This document shows, piece by piece, positions 9,033 to 15,707 of a stretch of DNA of 17,833 nucleotides. Source of the stretch: Candidatus Schekmanbacteria bacterium GWA2_38_11. GTDB taxonomy: Bacteria > Schekmanbacteria > GWA2-38-11. The stretch covers positions 1-17,833 of the forward strand of contig MGDB01000135.1 in the NCBI GenBank assembly GCA_001790645.1, in the 5' to 3' direction. Each line of letters begins with the position of its first letter. Position 1 is the first letter of the stretch. The notes under the pieces are model-generated. The model worked only from the letters and a program-made list of their open reading frames with translations, was not told the origin of the DNA and ran no database searches. The translations under genes and the position numbers were made by a program.

Positions 9033-11045
9033 ATGAAAAAATATATATTTATTTTACTTATCTTCTCATTTCTGAATTACAATGACCTTCTGGGATTTAC
9101 ATCGCCTGGAGAGATAAAGCCTTCAAAGGCATCAGGGGTTGCTATAAAAAATTTCCTAGATACATTTGAAAAAGCCTTTTTTGAAGAGGATATAGACCTT
9201 CTTGGGAGCATCATCTCTCCAGACATAACTGGTAAAGAAAAAGAGGATTTCTTAGCTCCATTTGAAAATCTCTTTAGCCAGTACAATTTTATTTCTTTTA
9301 AATTAGACAAAAGAAAAATAAATTTTGGAAAAAATGATATTGAAGTTTCTGCAAAGATTATTCAAACCGCTGAGGACATTGGAAATGCAATTAACGGGAC
9401 ACAGACTTATGACATCTCTTTTAAAATTGGCAGGAAAATAACAGCAAACGGTGTAATTATATTTAGCTTAGCTTCATATGAAGAAAAGCTAAATACAATA
9501 GTTATAAGAAATGAAGGCATCAGGAAAGATAGCAAATCTTCTGAGATAAAGGTTTTTAGTTCTGATTCAAATGGAGCATCAAATATACTTTCTGCAGAAG
9601 TTAATTTCTTGGGGTCAAAAGACTGGATAAAGTTAGAAAATGAAGTAACTGAATATATTCACTTTATTGCAAAAAAACCCATCCTTTTAAAAGGGTTAAA
9701 AGGCTCTTTTAAAGCCCCTTCTTTGGCTGGAATACACATTATTAATATCAGAACAAAAATAATTGATGGAAAAACTATTATCATTCCCCATACCTTCAGG
9801 GTATCAGATAAAGAAATAGAATCAGTAGAAACAGGTAATGCTGATGTAAGTTTTGGGGCTTCAGCTAAAGATAAAAACGGCACATTATGGTTTGGAGGTG
9901 ATGGGGGAGGTAAGGTCTTCCGCTCAGATAATGGAGAGACATTTAATGAAGTTTTTAATTTAGCAGAATGCCTTCCGGCAAAAAATCTTCCTGATAATAC
10001 TCGAATAGAAGATATTATTTTTGATTCATTGAACAGGGGTCATCTGATATTTTATGGAAGAGAAGAAAATGAAAAATATGCAAGAGAAGTAGGTGGAGAT
10101 GTAGTATTTAATGCAATTAAAGAAAATATTAAATGTGCTGACATATCTCTATTAATTGATTTTGATAATACTGAGTATATTACATATTTAGAATGGAAAG
10201 GTGATGAAGTTTATCCTTTTTACCGCTTTGATAACAAATTAAAAGAAATGTTACCTTCACCTTTTAATAGGGCATTGCCAGCAGATGATGGCTCAATCTG
10301 GCTACTCGGGTCTGATGGTGGAGTAGCAAATTTTTCAGATTCAAGAGACGGAAGATATAATCCGGTCTTTAGTAGAAGATTGGGGTCTATAAATAATATT
10401 TCATCCAATACAGTCCCTACAGCCACTATTGATATGAAGGGAAATGTCTGGTTTGGGACTGTTTTGGGAGTCAACAGATATGGTATAAATAAAGGAAAAA
10501 TTTCTCTTTTTACATATGTTCCTGACAGGAAATTCGACGCTTCAAAACTTGATACCCTTGAAGAATATTTCAATGAAATTGTATCTCTGATTCAGAGCAA
10601 CAAAAATCTTTCTTCCGGATTAGGTGATATAAATTTTAAAGAAACTTTTGGTATTGATCTTGTAAAGGAAGATTTTATCTGGTCATCTGCGATAGATAAC
10701 TCCGGCAGGCTCTGGTTTGGAACTCTCGGGGGTGGTATAAGAGTTTTTGAAAACGGAAAAGAAAGAAAAGATATGCATCTTACAAAACAAAACGGCTTAA
10801 TAAGCAATATAATATTATCAATGGCTGTTGATGATAATAATGATATATGGGTTGGGACCGAACAAGGAGTAAGTGTAATCAAAGGTAAAGGGGCAAGGGG
10901 GCAAAAGGCAAAAGTGAAAATCCAAAATTTTTCAGAATTGGACGGTCTTGGGAATGGCCCGGTCTGGGATATAACACCGGATGATAATGGCAATATATGG
11001 TTTGTCACTGATAAAGGAATTTTCAAATATACCCTTGACAATTAA
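9033..11045 (+). CDS. Exported beta-propeller protein (two-component-regulator propeller type) with N-terminal NTF2-like domain
   Basis: 670 residues starting 4 nt after the barrel gene's stop, so probably translationally coupled. An N-terminal signal (MKKYIFILLIFSFL) is followed at about 36-150 by a region resembling an NTF2/SnoaL-like fold (AIKNFLDTFEKAFFEEDIDLL). A beta-rich segment runs to about 265. Then come Reg_prop-type blades marked by LWFGGDGGG (285), IWLLGSDGGV (422), VWFGTVLGV (472), LWFGTLGGGI (560), IWVGTEQGV (605) and IWFVTDKGI (655). In known family members such blades form the periplasmic sensor of hybrid histidine kinases. Here the protein stops right after the last blade, with no membrane helix, kinase or regulator domain. 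It is therefore a stand-alone exported propeller, perhaps ligand-binding or structural. A basic low-complexity insert sits at 617-629. Confidence 0.8.
   Translation: MKKYIFILLIFSFLNYNDLLGFTSPGEIKPSKASGVAIKNFLDTFEKAFFEEDIDLLGSIISPDITGKEKEDFLAPFENLFSQYNFISFKLDKRKINFGKNDIEVSAKIIQTAEDIGNAINGTQTYDISFKIGRKITANGVIIFSLASYEEKLNTIVIRNEGIRKDSKSSEIKVFSSDSNGASNILSAEVNFLGSKDWIKLENEVTEYIHFIAKKPILLKGLKGSFKAPSLAGIHIINIRTKIIDGKTIIIPHTFRVSDKEIESVETGNADVSFGASAKDKNGTLWFGGDGGGKVFRSDNGETFNEVFNLAECLPAKNLPDNTRIEDIIFDSLNRGHLIFYGREENEKYAREVGGDVVFNAIKENIKCADISLLIDFDNTEYITYLEWKGDEVYPFYRFDNKLKEMLPSPFNRALPADDGSIWLLGSDGGVANFSDSRDGRYNPVFSRRLGSINNISSNTVPTATIDMKGNVWFGTVLGVNRYGINKGKISLFTYVPDRKFDASKLDTLEEYFNEIVSLIQSNKNLSSGLGDINFKETFGIDLVKEDFIWSSAIDNSGRLWFGTLGGGIRVFENGKERKDMHLTKQNGLISNIILSMAVDDNNDIWVGTEQGVSVIKGKGARGQKAKVKIQNFSELDGLGNGPVWDITPDDNGNIWFVTDKGIFKYTLDN
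10881..10920 (+). repeat. Purine-rich low-complexity insert inside the propeller gene
   Basis: Forty bases made almost entirely of A and G, with runs such as AAAGGGGCAAGGGGGC and GCAAAAGGCAAAAGTG. They encode the basic stretch KGKGARGQKAKVK in the middle of a propeller blade, where the other blades have short loops. It looks like an in-frame insertion or slippage-derived repeat unlike the surrounding codon use. Membership in a dispersed family is only suspected. Confidence 0.35.
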
Positions 11046-11107
11046 AAAATTATCTATGAACCTCATTTGGGAGTTTTCTAAAATTCTTTCTCTTGAAAGG
11101 AGAAGCC

Positions 11108-12355
11108 ATGATCAAAGACGTCGTCGATTCAGGAGCTTGTTGTAGCTGCGGTATATGCATTGCTTCATGTCCCGAGAAGGCTCTTGAGCTTGATAATAGT
11201 TATCTCCCGCGGGTTTTAGACAGTTGCACGAACTGCGGCATTTGCAGAGAAATTTGTCCCAGGGTTGAGATGCCGTTTAGTGAAATAGCTAACTTATTAA
11301 AAAAAGAAAATAAGATCCAATATGGAGAGGAACTGCTTGGCAATTATAACCAGATATTTTTAGCAAGGATGTCTGATAGTACCCTGAGGGAAAAAACCTA
11401 TTGTGGTGGAAGCACAACAGCTTTTTTAATTTATCTGCTTGAGAAAGGATTAATTGATAAAGCCCTATTGACTGGGAAAGAACATGATTTAAGTTTTTGC
11501 GGCCATCCAAAGCCTGTTGTCGCTTCCTCAAAAGAGGAGATATTAGCCTGTGCTGACACCAAACCAACAGCCAACCCTATATTGGCAAAGCTTCCTGTTG
11601 AAGGGGGAAAAATCGCCTTTGTCGGTACTCCCTGCCATGTGCAGGGAATCAGAAAAGCCCAATATCTAACAAAATTTGGCAAGGTTTCAAAAGAGAGATG
11701 CAAGGAGTTAGTTGGAAACATAGAGTTTGTCATTGGGTTAAATTGTTTTTTCGCATTTAAAAAAGACGGCGTTGACCAGATGCTTTCAAAGGTTGGGCTT
11801 AACGAAAAAGACCTTAAAAAATTTTATAACTGGAAAGGTAAATCAGTTGCACTTTTGCCTGATGGTAAAAAAATAGAAGATTTTGGTGAAGGTGGAGATT
11901 TTGACTCTCTGAACCTTGGATGCCTCCTATGCTATCCGTCATACTCAGCAAAACTATCTGACATCACTTTTGGAAAATGCATGATAGAGGAGTGGGGCTG
12001 GAATGATGTTATATCCCGCAGTGAAAAGGCTGACAGAATACTTAGGGAAATGATTGAGCAGAAAATCTTAGAAGTGATTCCTCTTAACAAAGATGAAAGG
12101 AGTGAAATCCTCGAAGGGTTACTTGAGGCCAATGTTTTTAAATATGATACTATTGGCTATGGAGAGTTTTTAAAAACCGGGAAATTTAACTCAACTATCC
12201 CATTAGGAGGCTCTCCAATGGACAGAGGTTCTTCCGGAAGTATAAAAGGGCTAAACAGGCTTCGCTTGATTCAAGCTGTGAAAAGAGATTCCTTTTATGA
12301 AATAGTAAAACAGGAGAGAGAAAAAGCAGGGATGTTTATTCCTGAATTGAAATAA
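11108..12355 (+). CDS. Coenzyme F420 hydrogenase/dehydrogenase beta-subunit family protein with two [4Fe-4S] clusters
   Basis: The start is ATG 11108, because AAAGGAG (11096-11102) sits 5 nt upstream; an in-frame TTG at 11093 precedes this site and is unlikely. 415 residues. Two ferredoxin motifs CxxCxxCxxxCP occur at about 11-21 (CSCGICIASCP region) and 40-50 (CTNCGICREICP). FrhB/FdhB N- and C-terminal domains follow, with FVGTPCHVQGIRKAQ, GLNCFF and GCLLCYPSYSAKLSD as hallmarks and further Cys able to hold an additional cluster. Family members transfer electrons between ferredoxin-type clusters and a flavin, sometimes using F420, but many bacterial homologues are of unknown substrate. No hydrogenase, formate dehydrogenase or F420 gene lies alongside, so it is an orphan oxidoreductase. 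The 62-nt gap from the propeller gene leaves co-transcription open. Confidence 0.85.
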   Translation: MIKDVVDSGACCSCGICIASCPEKALELDNSYLPRVLDSCTNCGICREICPRVEMPFSEIANLLKKENKIQYGEELLGNYNQIFLARMSDSTLREKTYCGGSTTAFLIYLLEKGLIDKALLTGKEHDLSFCGHPKPVVASSKEEILACADTKPTANPILAKLPVEGGKIAFVGTPCHVQGIRKAQYLTKFGKVSKERCKELVGNIEFVIGLNCFFAFKKDGVDQMLSKVGLNEKDLKKFYNWKGKSVALLPDGKKIEDFGEGGDFDSLNLGCLLCYPSYSAKLSDITFGKCMIEEWGWNDVISRSEKADRILREMIEQKILEVIPLNKDERSEILEGLLEANVFKYDTIGYGEFLKTGKFNSTIPLGGSPMDRGSSGSIKGLNRLRLIQAVKRDSFYEIVKQEREKAGMFIPELK

Positions 12356-12374
12356 AAAAATTATTTTTAATTTC
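12349..12374. terminator. Possible bidirectional AT-rich terminator between convergent genes
   Basis: An inverted repeat with arms GAAAT-A-AAAAA and TTTTT-A-ATTTC (ten pairs, one A/A mismatch, 4-nt loop) overlaps the stop of the F420-family gene and lies between two converging genes. The T-run needed in each direction is part of the stem. The stem has almost no G-C pairs, so it would be weak. Confidence 0.3.
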
Positions 12375-12412
12375 CTTTGAGCCTTAAAGCTTTGATATTT
12401 GACATTGATAAC

Positions 12413-12814
12413 TTATTCTCTTTTAATCAAAATCAATCCCACTAACATCATTCCTATGCTATCAATCATTACATCATAAGGATTTCCATTTCTGCCTTGA
12501 ATAAAGATCTGATGAAACTCATCAGACATGGCAAAAACTAAGGCAAATCCAATTGAAAAAGAAATGGAAATTATTTTTAACCGCATGGGGGAAACAATCC
12601 TTTCTCTGGGCCATTTATACAAGGCTCGGAAAAGGAGAAAAGTTAAAACTGCATACTCTGTAACATGGGCAAATTTCCTTAGGAGAAATTCGTTTTCAAT
12701 ATCAACCGTAAGATCCTGCTGATTTGACAGGGAAAATATTAATAAGCACCACAAAATTACCGGCCCCCACAGTTTGATAAAAATATAAGACTTTTTCTCT
12801 CTTTTTTCATTCAT
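12413..12814 (-). CDS. VanZ-family membrane protein
   Basis: 133 residues, a normal length for the family. VanZ-type features in order: helix 1 with WGPVILWCLLIFSLSNQ, then RKFAHVTEYAVLTFLLFRAL, then FALVFAMSDEFHQIFIQGRNG and PYDVMIDSIGMMLVGLIL. About four hydrophobic segments are visible, with the conserved H in KFAH, the DEFHQ block and the D in MIDSIG. VanZ was named for low-level teicoplanin resistance, but most homologues are of unknown function and this one should not be read as a resistance gene. It starts 15 nt after the stop of the upstream TPR gene on the same strand, so the two are probably one transcript. Confidence 0.85.
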   Translation of the reverse strand: MNEKREKKSYIFIKLWGPVILWCLLIFSLSNQQDLTVDIENEFLLRKFAHVTEYAVLTFLLFRALYKWPRERIVSPMRLKIISISFSIGFALVFAMSDEFHQIFIQGRNGNPYDVMIDSIGMMLVGLILIKRE

Positions 12815-12829
12815 ATATTTACAATCCCA

Positions 12830-13456
12830 TTACGGAGTCCATTTGGAAAATGTCAGACTGTTAAACTCTAATGCTTCTCTTTTAGCTTCATTCATCATGC
12901 CTAACTTTTTATAGATAATTGCAAGATTATAAACAGAACCAGCATGGTTTTTATCCTGGGCTAATATTTTTTTAAATTCTGAAATTGCCTCTAAAAGCAT
13001 CTTTTTCTTTTTATAAGAAAGCCCTAAATGAAATCTTGCTTCTGTCATTCCAGGATAATCTCTTAAAACAGATTTAAAAGAAGATATAGCTTCATCCCAT
13101 CTTCCTAAATTTTCCAAGTCAAGTCCTGCATAAAAAGCATATTTACTATCCAACCTTGATGCTTTATGGAAAGAATTAATAGCCTCAGGATATTTTAACT
13201 GGTACTCATAGATAATTCCAATATGATAATAGCTCTCAGAAGATTTAGGATTTAGTTTTATAACCGTATTGAATTGAGTTATTGCTTCCTGCCATTTACC
13301 CTCTTTTTTAAAGGATAGTCCTTTATTAAAATATATTTTTTCTTCATTTGATAACATTGTGAAAGCACTATCATGCTCAAATTCTTCTGAAGAAAATAAG
13401 TTAGTTGTTGTTAGATTTAAGAAAATCAGTATATAAAGAATATTCTTAAACTTCAT
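12830..13456 (-). CDS. Exported TPR-repeat protein
   Basis: The open frame extends to a TTG at 13543, but ATG 13456 is preferred because it puts a clean signal peptide (MKFKNILYILIFLNLTTTNLFS) at the N-terminus. The product is 208 residues. About five TPRs follow: 39-72 (KGLSFKKEGKWQEAITQF), 73-106 (YYHIGIIYEYQLKYPEAINSF), 107-139 (GRWDEAISSFKSVL), 140-173 (FHLGLSYKKKKMLLEAISEF) and 174-201 (YNLAIIYKKLGMMNEAKREA). This is almost the whole mature protein, so it is a pure protein-interaction scaffold, likely periplasmic or lipid-free in the envelope. No partner can be named. It is the first gene of a minus-strand pair with the VanZ protein. No clear Shine-Dalgarno precedes the ATG. Confidence 0.78.
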   Translation of the reverse strand: MKFKNILYILIFLNLTTTNLFSSEEFEHDSAFTMLSNEEKIYFNKGLSFKKEGKWQEAITQFNTVIKLNPKSSESYYHIGIIYEYQLKYPEAINSFHKASRLDSKYAFYAGLDLENLGRWDEAISSFKSVLRDYPGMTEARFHLGLSYKKKKMLLEAISEFKKILAQDKNHAGSVYNLAIIYKKLGMMNEAKREALEFNSLTFSKWTP

Positions 13457-13513
13457 AATATAAGGTTTTGACTCAAAATGTTTAATTTTAAGAATATAAT
13501 AAAAGAAAAGAGT

Positions 13514-13545
13514 TTGCAATTCAAAATGATCAACTTCTTGCAATT
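13514..13545. promoter_or_regulatory. FNR-like palindrome flanked by TTGCAATT direct repeats
   Basis: In the 131-bp divergent gap, TTCAA-AATG-ATCAA (13520-13533) matches the FNR/DNR box TTGAT-N4-ATCAA at 8 of 10 positions. The right half is perfect and the left half is 3 of 5. It is flanked by two identical TTGCAATT copies (13514-13521 and 13538-13545) 24 bp apart. Its centre is about 61 bp upstream of the Crp/Fnr-family gene, a plausible site for autoregulation and for control of the divergent TPR-VanZ pair. Confidence 0.35.
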
Positions 13546-13551
13546 AATGTA

Positions 13552-13580
13552 TTGAAATAAAAAATTACCTGATATATTTA
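13552..13580 (+). promoter_or_regulatory. Candidate sigma-70-type promoter for the Crp/Fnr-family gene
   Basis: TTGAAA (13552-13557), a 17-bp spacer and TATTTA (13575-13580); TATATT at 13573-13578 is an alternative -10. Either would start transcription only a few bases from the ATG at 13588. No Shine-Dalgarno is visible there, so the mRNA may be leaderless or nearly so. This region is AT-rich and such hexamers arise easily by chance. Confidence 0.3.
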
Positions 13581-13587
13581 TATAACC

Positions 13588-14274
13588 ATGACAGATAGAT
13601 TAGAGCTCTTAAAGAAAAATTTTTTATTTTCTTCACTTTCCGAAGAAAATTGTAAAGTTATTGAAAAAAACCTTTTCGAAAAAAGATTTTCAAAAGGTGA
13701 ATACATATTTTTTGAAGGAGATCCTTCAGAAAACTTATACATTGTCAAGGAGGGAAAGGTAAAGATAATAAAGCATTCAGATACTGGTAAGAATGTTGTT
13801 TTAGAGGTGATATCAAAAGGAGAAATGTTTGCTCAGGTGGCAGTTTTCGACGGAGAACCTTATCCTGCTACTGCCGAGGCAATGGAGAATTGCGAAGTCA
13901 TGATGATTCGAAGAAAAGAATTTTTTTCTCTCCTTGAAAAACATCCTGTAATAGCCACAAAAGTTATTGGAGTTTTAGGCAAAAGGCTTAGAGAAGCCCA
14001 TGACACGATAAGATATTTAGCAGTTGAAAGAGTTGAAAGGAGAATCGCTAGCCTTATTGTTAAGATGGCGGATAAGGTTGGCGAAAAGGAAAAAGAAAGC
14101 ATAAAGCTTAATATAAATCTCACCAGGCAGGATATAGCTGAAATGGTTGGAACAAGCGTTGAAACAGCTATCAGGATAATGAGCAGATGGTCAAAAGAGA
14201 ATATTATAAGATCCCTGGGAAAAAAAATAGTCATATTAGACATGGATAAACTTCTGGAACTTGTAGAGAAATAA
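13588..14274 (+). CDS. Crp/Fnr-family transcriptional regulator (Dnr/NnrR-like class)
   Basis: 228 residues, full length. A cyclic-nucleotide-binding-type beta-roll covers about 15-125, followed by a dimer helix (about 125-160) and an HTH_Crp domain (about 170-225) with the helix-turn-helix LTRQDIAEMVGTSVETAIRI. Against E. coli CRP, the ribose-binding Glu and phosphate-binding Arg are replaced (MFAQVAVF and DGEPYPAT), so cAMP binding is unlikely. There are only two Cys (22 and 102), not the four of an FNR iron-sulfur sensor. In the recognition helix, VETAIR aligns with FNR VETISR: the Glu and Arg that read TTGAT are kept, while Ser is Ile. The signal is therefore unknown; the neighbours make NO or redox plausible, as for Dnr. 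No ribosome binding site is seen ahead of the ATG. Confidence 0.87.
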   Translation: MTDRLELLKKNFLFSSLSEENCKVIEKNLFEKRFSKGEYIFFEGDPSENLYIVKEGKVKIIKHSDTGKNVVLEVISKGEMFAQVAVFDGEPYPATAEAMENCEVMMIRRKEFFSLLEKHPVIATKVIGVLGKRLREAHDTIRYLAVERVERRIASLIVKMADKVGEKEKESIKLNINLTRQDIAEMVGTSVETAIRIMSRWSKENIIRSLGKKIVILDMDKLLELVEK

Positions 14275-14300
14275 GAAATTTTTGATGAGGTGATGTTTTG

Positions 14301-14705
14301 ATGGATATTTTTGTTGTTAGGTTTATAAAAGTAGCTTTTGTATATCTTTTTTTAGGATCAATCTTAGGAGTTCTGTTTCTCTATAATTCAAATTTATTAG
14401 ACCTTAAATTTGTTCATACCCATTTTAATCTTCTTGGATTTGTGTCAATGATGATATTTGGTATAGGTTATCATGTCTTACCGCGGTTTAGAGGTAAAGA
14501 GCTTTACAGTAAGCCAATGGCAAATATCCAGTTCTGGACAGCTAATATAGGACTTGCGGGAATGGCAATTTTCTACACTCTATCAGTTTACAACGGTGCG
14601 AGAATAGTAGAATATCTTTTAATATTATTCGGAGTAGTTATGGTGGCTTCAATTCTGCTATTCATAATTAATATGTTAGCTACTTTTAAGGAAGAAAAAT
14701 CATAA
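14301..14705 (+). CDS. Heme-copper-oxidase subunit I-like four-helix membrane protein
   Basis: The start is ATG 14301, with GAGGTGA (14287-14293) 7 nt upstream; the TTG just before it is not needed. 134 residues with four hydrophobic helices (about 8-27, 43-61, 76-96 and 104-127). Helices 1-2 carry FVHTHFNLLGFVSMMIFGIGYHVLPRFRG, with His 39, 41 and 58. This resembles a heme-ligating segment of NorB/CcoN-type subunit I, although a full subunit has about twelve helices. Small free-standing proteins of this kind are usually annotated as cytochrome-oxidase-like. Heme binding is inferred from the His pattern. Its position 26 nt behind a Crp/Fnr gene and 57 nt ahead of a CxxC protein points to NO or oxygen/redox handling or sensing at the membrane. 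It is not a shortened oxidase remnant, since the frame is clean and has its own ribosome binding site. Confidence 0.72.
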   Translation: MDIFVVRFIKVAFVYLFLGSILGVLFLYNSNLLDLKFVHTHFNLLGFVSMMIFGIGYHVLPRFRGKELYSKPMANIQFWTANIGLAGMAIFYTLSVYNGARIVEYLLILFGVVMVASILLFIINMLATFKEEKS

Positions 14706-14762
14706 GGAATAAACTAAAGAGATTCTTACTGAAAGGTTTTATGATTTTCCGAGGGTTTTAAT

Positions 14763-14969
14763 ATGCCAGGTCAAATTAATAAAGATATGCTGATTGGTGA
14801 TATAATAAAACTTTATCCAAAAGCTAAAGAAATTATAGAAAAATATTTCTGGGAAGGTTGTTTCACCTGTCCCGGCATTAATATAGAATCTTTATCTTTT
14901 GGGGCAAATATCCACGGTATCGATGTAAATAAGATAGTAAATGAAATAAACAGTAAAGTTAAAAGCTGA
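14763..14969 (+). CDS. DUF1858 hybrid-cluster-protein-associated redox disulfide protein
   Basis: 68 residues, the usual size for this family. The sequence begins INKDMLIGDIIKLYPKAKEI and contains the CxxC motif GCFTCPG (Cys 33 and 36), followed by ESLSFGANIHGIDVNKIVNEI. This is the pattern of the DUF1858/TIGR03980 family, often found beside or fused to hybrid cluster protein, a nitrosative-stress enzyme. GAGGG at 14751-14755 lies 7 nt before the ATG. No hcp gene is in this window. The protein is probably a small thiol or metal-binding partner working with the two genes upstream; the exact reaction is not known. Confidence 0.85.
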   Translation: MPGQINKDMLIGDIIKLYPKAKEIIEKYFWEGCFTCPGINIESLSFGANIHGIDVNKIVNEINSKVKS

Positions 14970-15018
14970 AATTAAAAGCCTCATCTTAATTTACCAAACT
15001 CTGGGTATATTTCAAAAG

Positions 15019-15705
15019 ATGAAATACTATTCTCAAAGCAATATAAAAAGAATAGAGAAAATAATTCCCCATAAACCCCCTTTGGTAAAAGAGGTCAGTA
15101 CAAATTTTCAGGCAAATTTTTTTAGGGGGGAAAATTCTGGGTTTACTCTCTTAGAGGTGATGATTGTTATTGTCATAATGGGTGTAATGGCAGCAATCGC
15201 CACTCCAAATTTCTTTTCACTTCTTGATACTATCAGAGTAGGCGGCGCGGCAAAAAACCTGGCTTCTGAAATGATGCTGGCGAAATTTCGTGCGATCTCT
15301 GAAAATCATAAATATATAGTAACATTTGACGTTACCGGTAATAGTTTCAGCATCTATAGCGATAGCGATAATGATTATGATACTGTTGGGTTAGAGTCTA
15401 ATGAAATAGTTAAGACAGTAAATATAGTGGCTGACTACCCTAATGTGGTATACGGATATGTTACGGGCACAAAGGGTACCAGTGGAAATGTTATTACAGA
15501 GTCTGTAACTTTTACATCTAACCCTAAGAGAGTTGTATTCAAGCCTGATGGGACTGCAAACATTCCTGGATCTATTTATCTGATTCTTTCAAAGGATCTT
15601 GCTGCCAGTAAAAGTGGCCGCATGAGGGCAGTAACAGTCATTCAGACCGGAAGAATAAAATTCTGGCGATATAAGGGAGCACCATCCAGTAAGCCCTGGG
15701 AATAA
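15019..15705 (+). CDS. fimT: GspH/FimT-type minor pilin (prepilin)
   Basis: 228 residues. A class III prepilin signal, SGFTLLEVMIVIVIMG, is cut after Gly 41, leaving Phe 42 as the first mature residue and Glu 46 as the +5 Glu. The hydrophobic helix is followed by a GspH-like globular domain with ANKNLASEMMLAKFRAI-type helix (about 80-96) and a beta-rich C-terminus (VVFKPDGTANIPGSIYL). FimT/GspH proteins sit at the pilus or pseudopilus tip and some bind DNA. The leader is 41 residues, far longer than the usual 6-20, and is encoded largely by a repeat-like stretch (see that entry). No Met lies between it and the cleavage site; an in-frame TTG at 15082 would give a 20-residue leader. It is the first gene of the minor-pilin operon. 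Confidence 0.85.
   Translation: MKYYSQSNIKRIEKIIPHKPPLVKEVSTNFQANFFRGENSGFTLLEVMIVIVIMGVMAAIATPNFFSLLDTIRVGGAAKNLASEMMLAKFRAISENHKYIVTFDVTGNSFSIYSDSDNDYDTVGLESNEIVKTVNIVADYPNVVYGYVTGTKGTSGNVITESVTFTSNPKRVVFKPDGTANIPGSIYLILSKDLAASKSGRMRAVTVIQTGRIKFWRYKGAPSSKPWE
15058..15138. repeat. Decayed palindromic C-run/G-run element inside a prepilin leader
   Basis: The stretch starts with ATTCCCCATAAACCCCCTTTGGTAAA and ends with AAATTTTTTTAGGGGGGAAAAT. The reverse complement of the right end (ATTTTCCCCCCTAAA) aligns with the left end (ATTCCCCATAAA), giving imperfect terminal inverted repeats. C-run/G-run palindromes with a TTTGGTAAA core are a pattern I recall from dispersed intergenic repeats in many bacteria. 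Here it codes residues about 14-40 of the prepilin leader. Confidence 0.4.
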
Positions 15706-15707
15706 TC

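Noticed and set aside
12528..12722. 64-residue plus-strand open frame within the VanZ gene
   Set aside because: It is antisense to a gene with a clear family signature, has no ribosome binding site and shows no recognisable protein pattern.
12413..12814. VanZ homologue as a glycopeptide resistance gene
   Set aside because: No vanA/H/X/Y/R/S genes are present, and the family is widespread in bacteria without resistance; only a family-level name is supported.
14282..14295. TTGAT-GAGG-TGATG as an FNR box ahead of the oxidase-like gene
   Set aside because: Only the left half matches the consensus, and the stretch is better explained as the Shine-Dalgarno region GAGGTGA for ATG 14301.
14301..14705. 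Fragment (pseudogene) of a full cytochrome oxidase or NO reductase
   Set aside because: It has its own ribosome binding site, a clean start and stop, and complete helices; no remnants of the other oxidase helices lie on either side.
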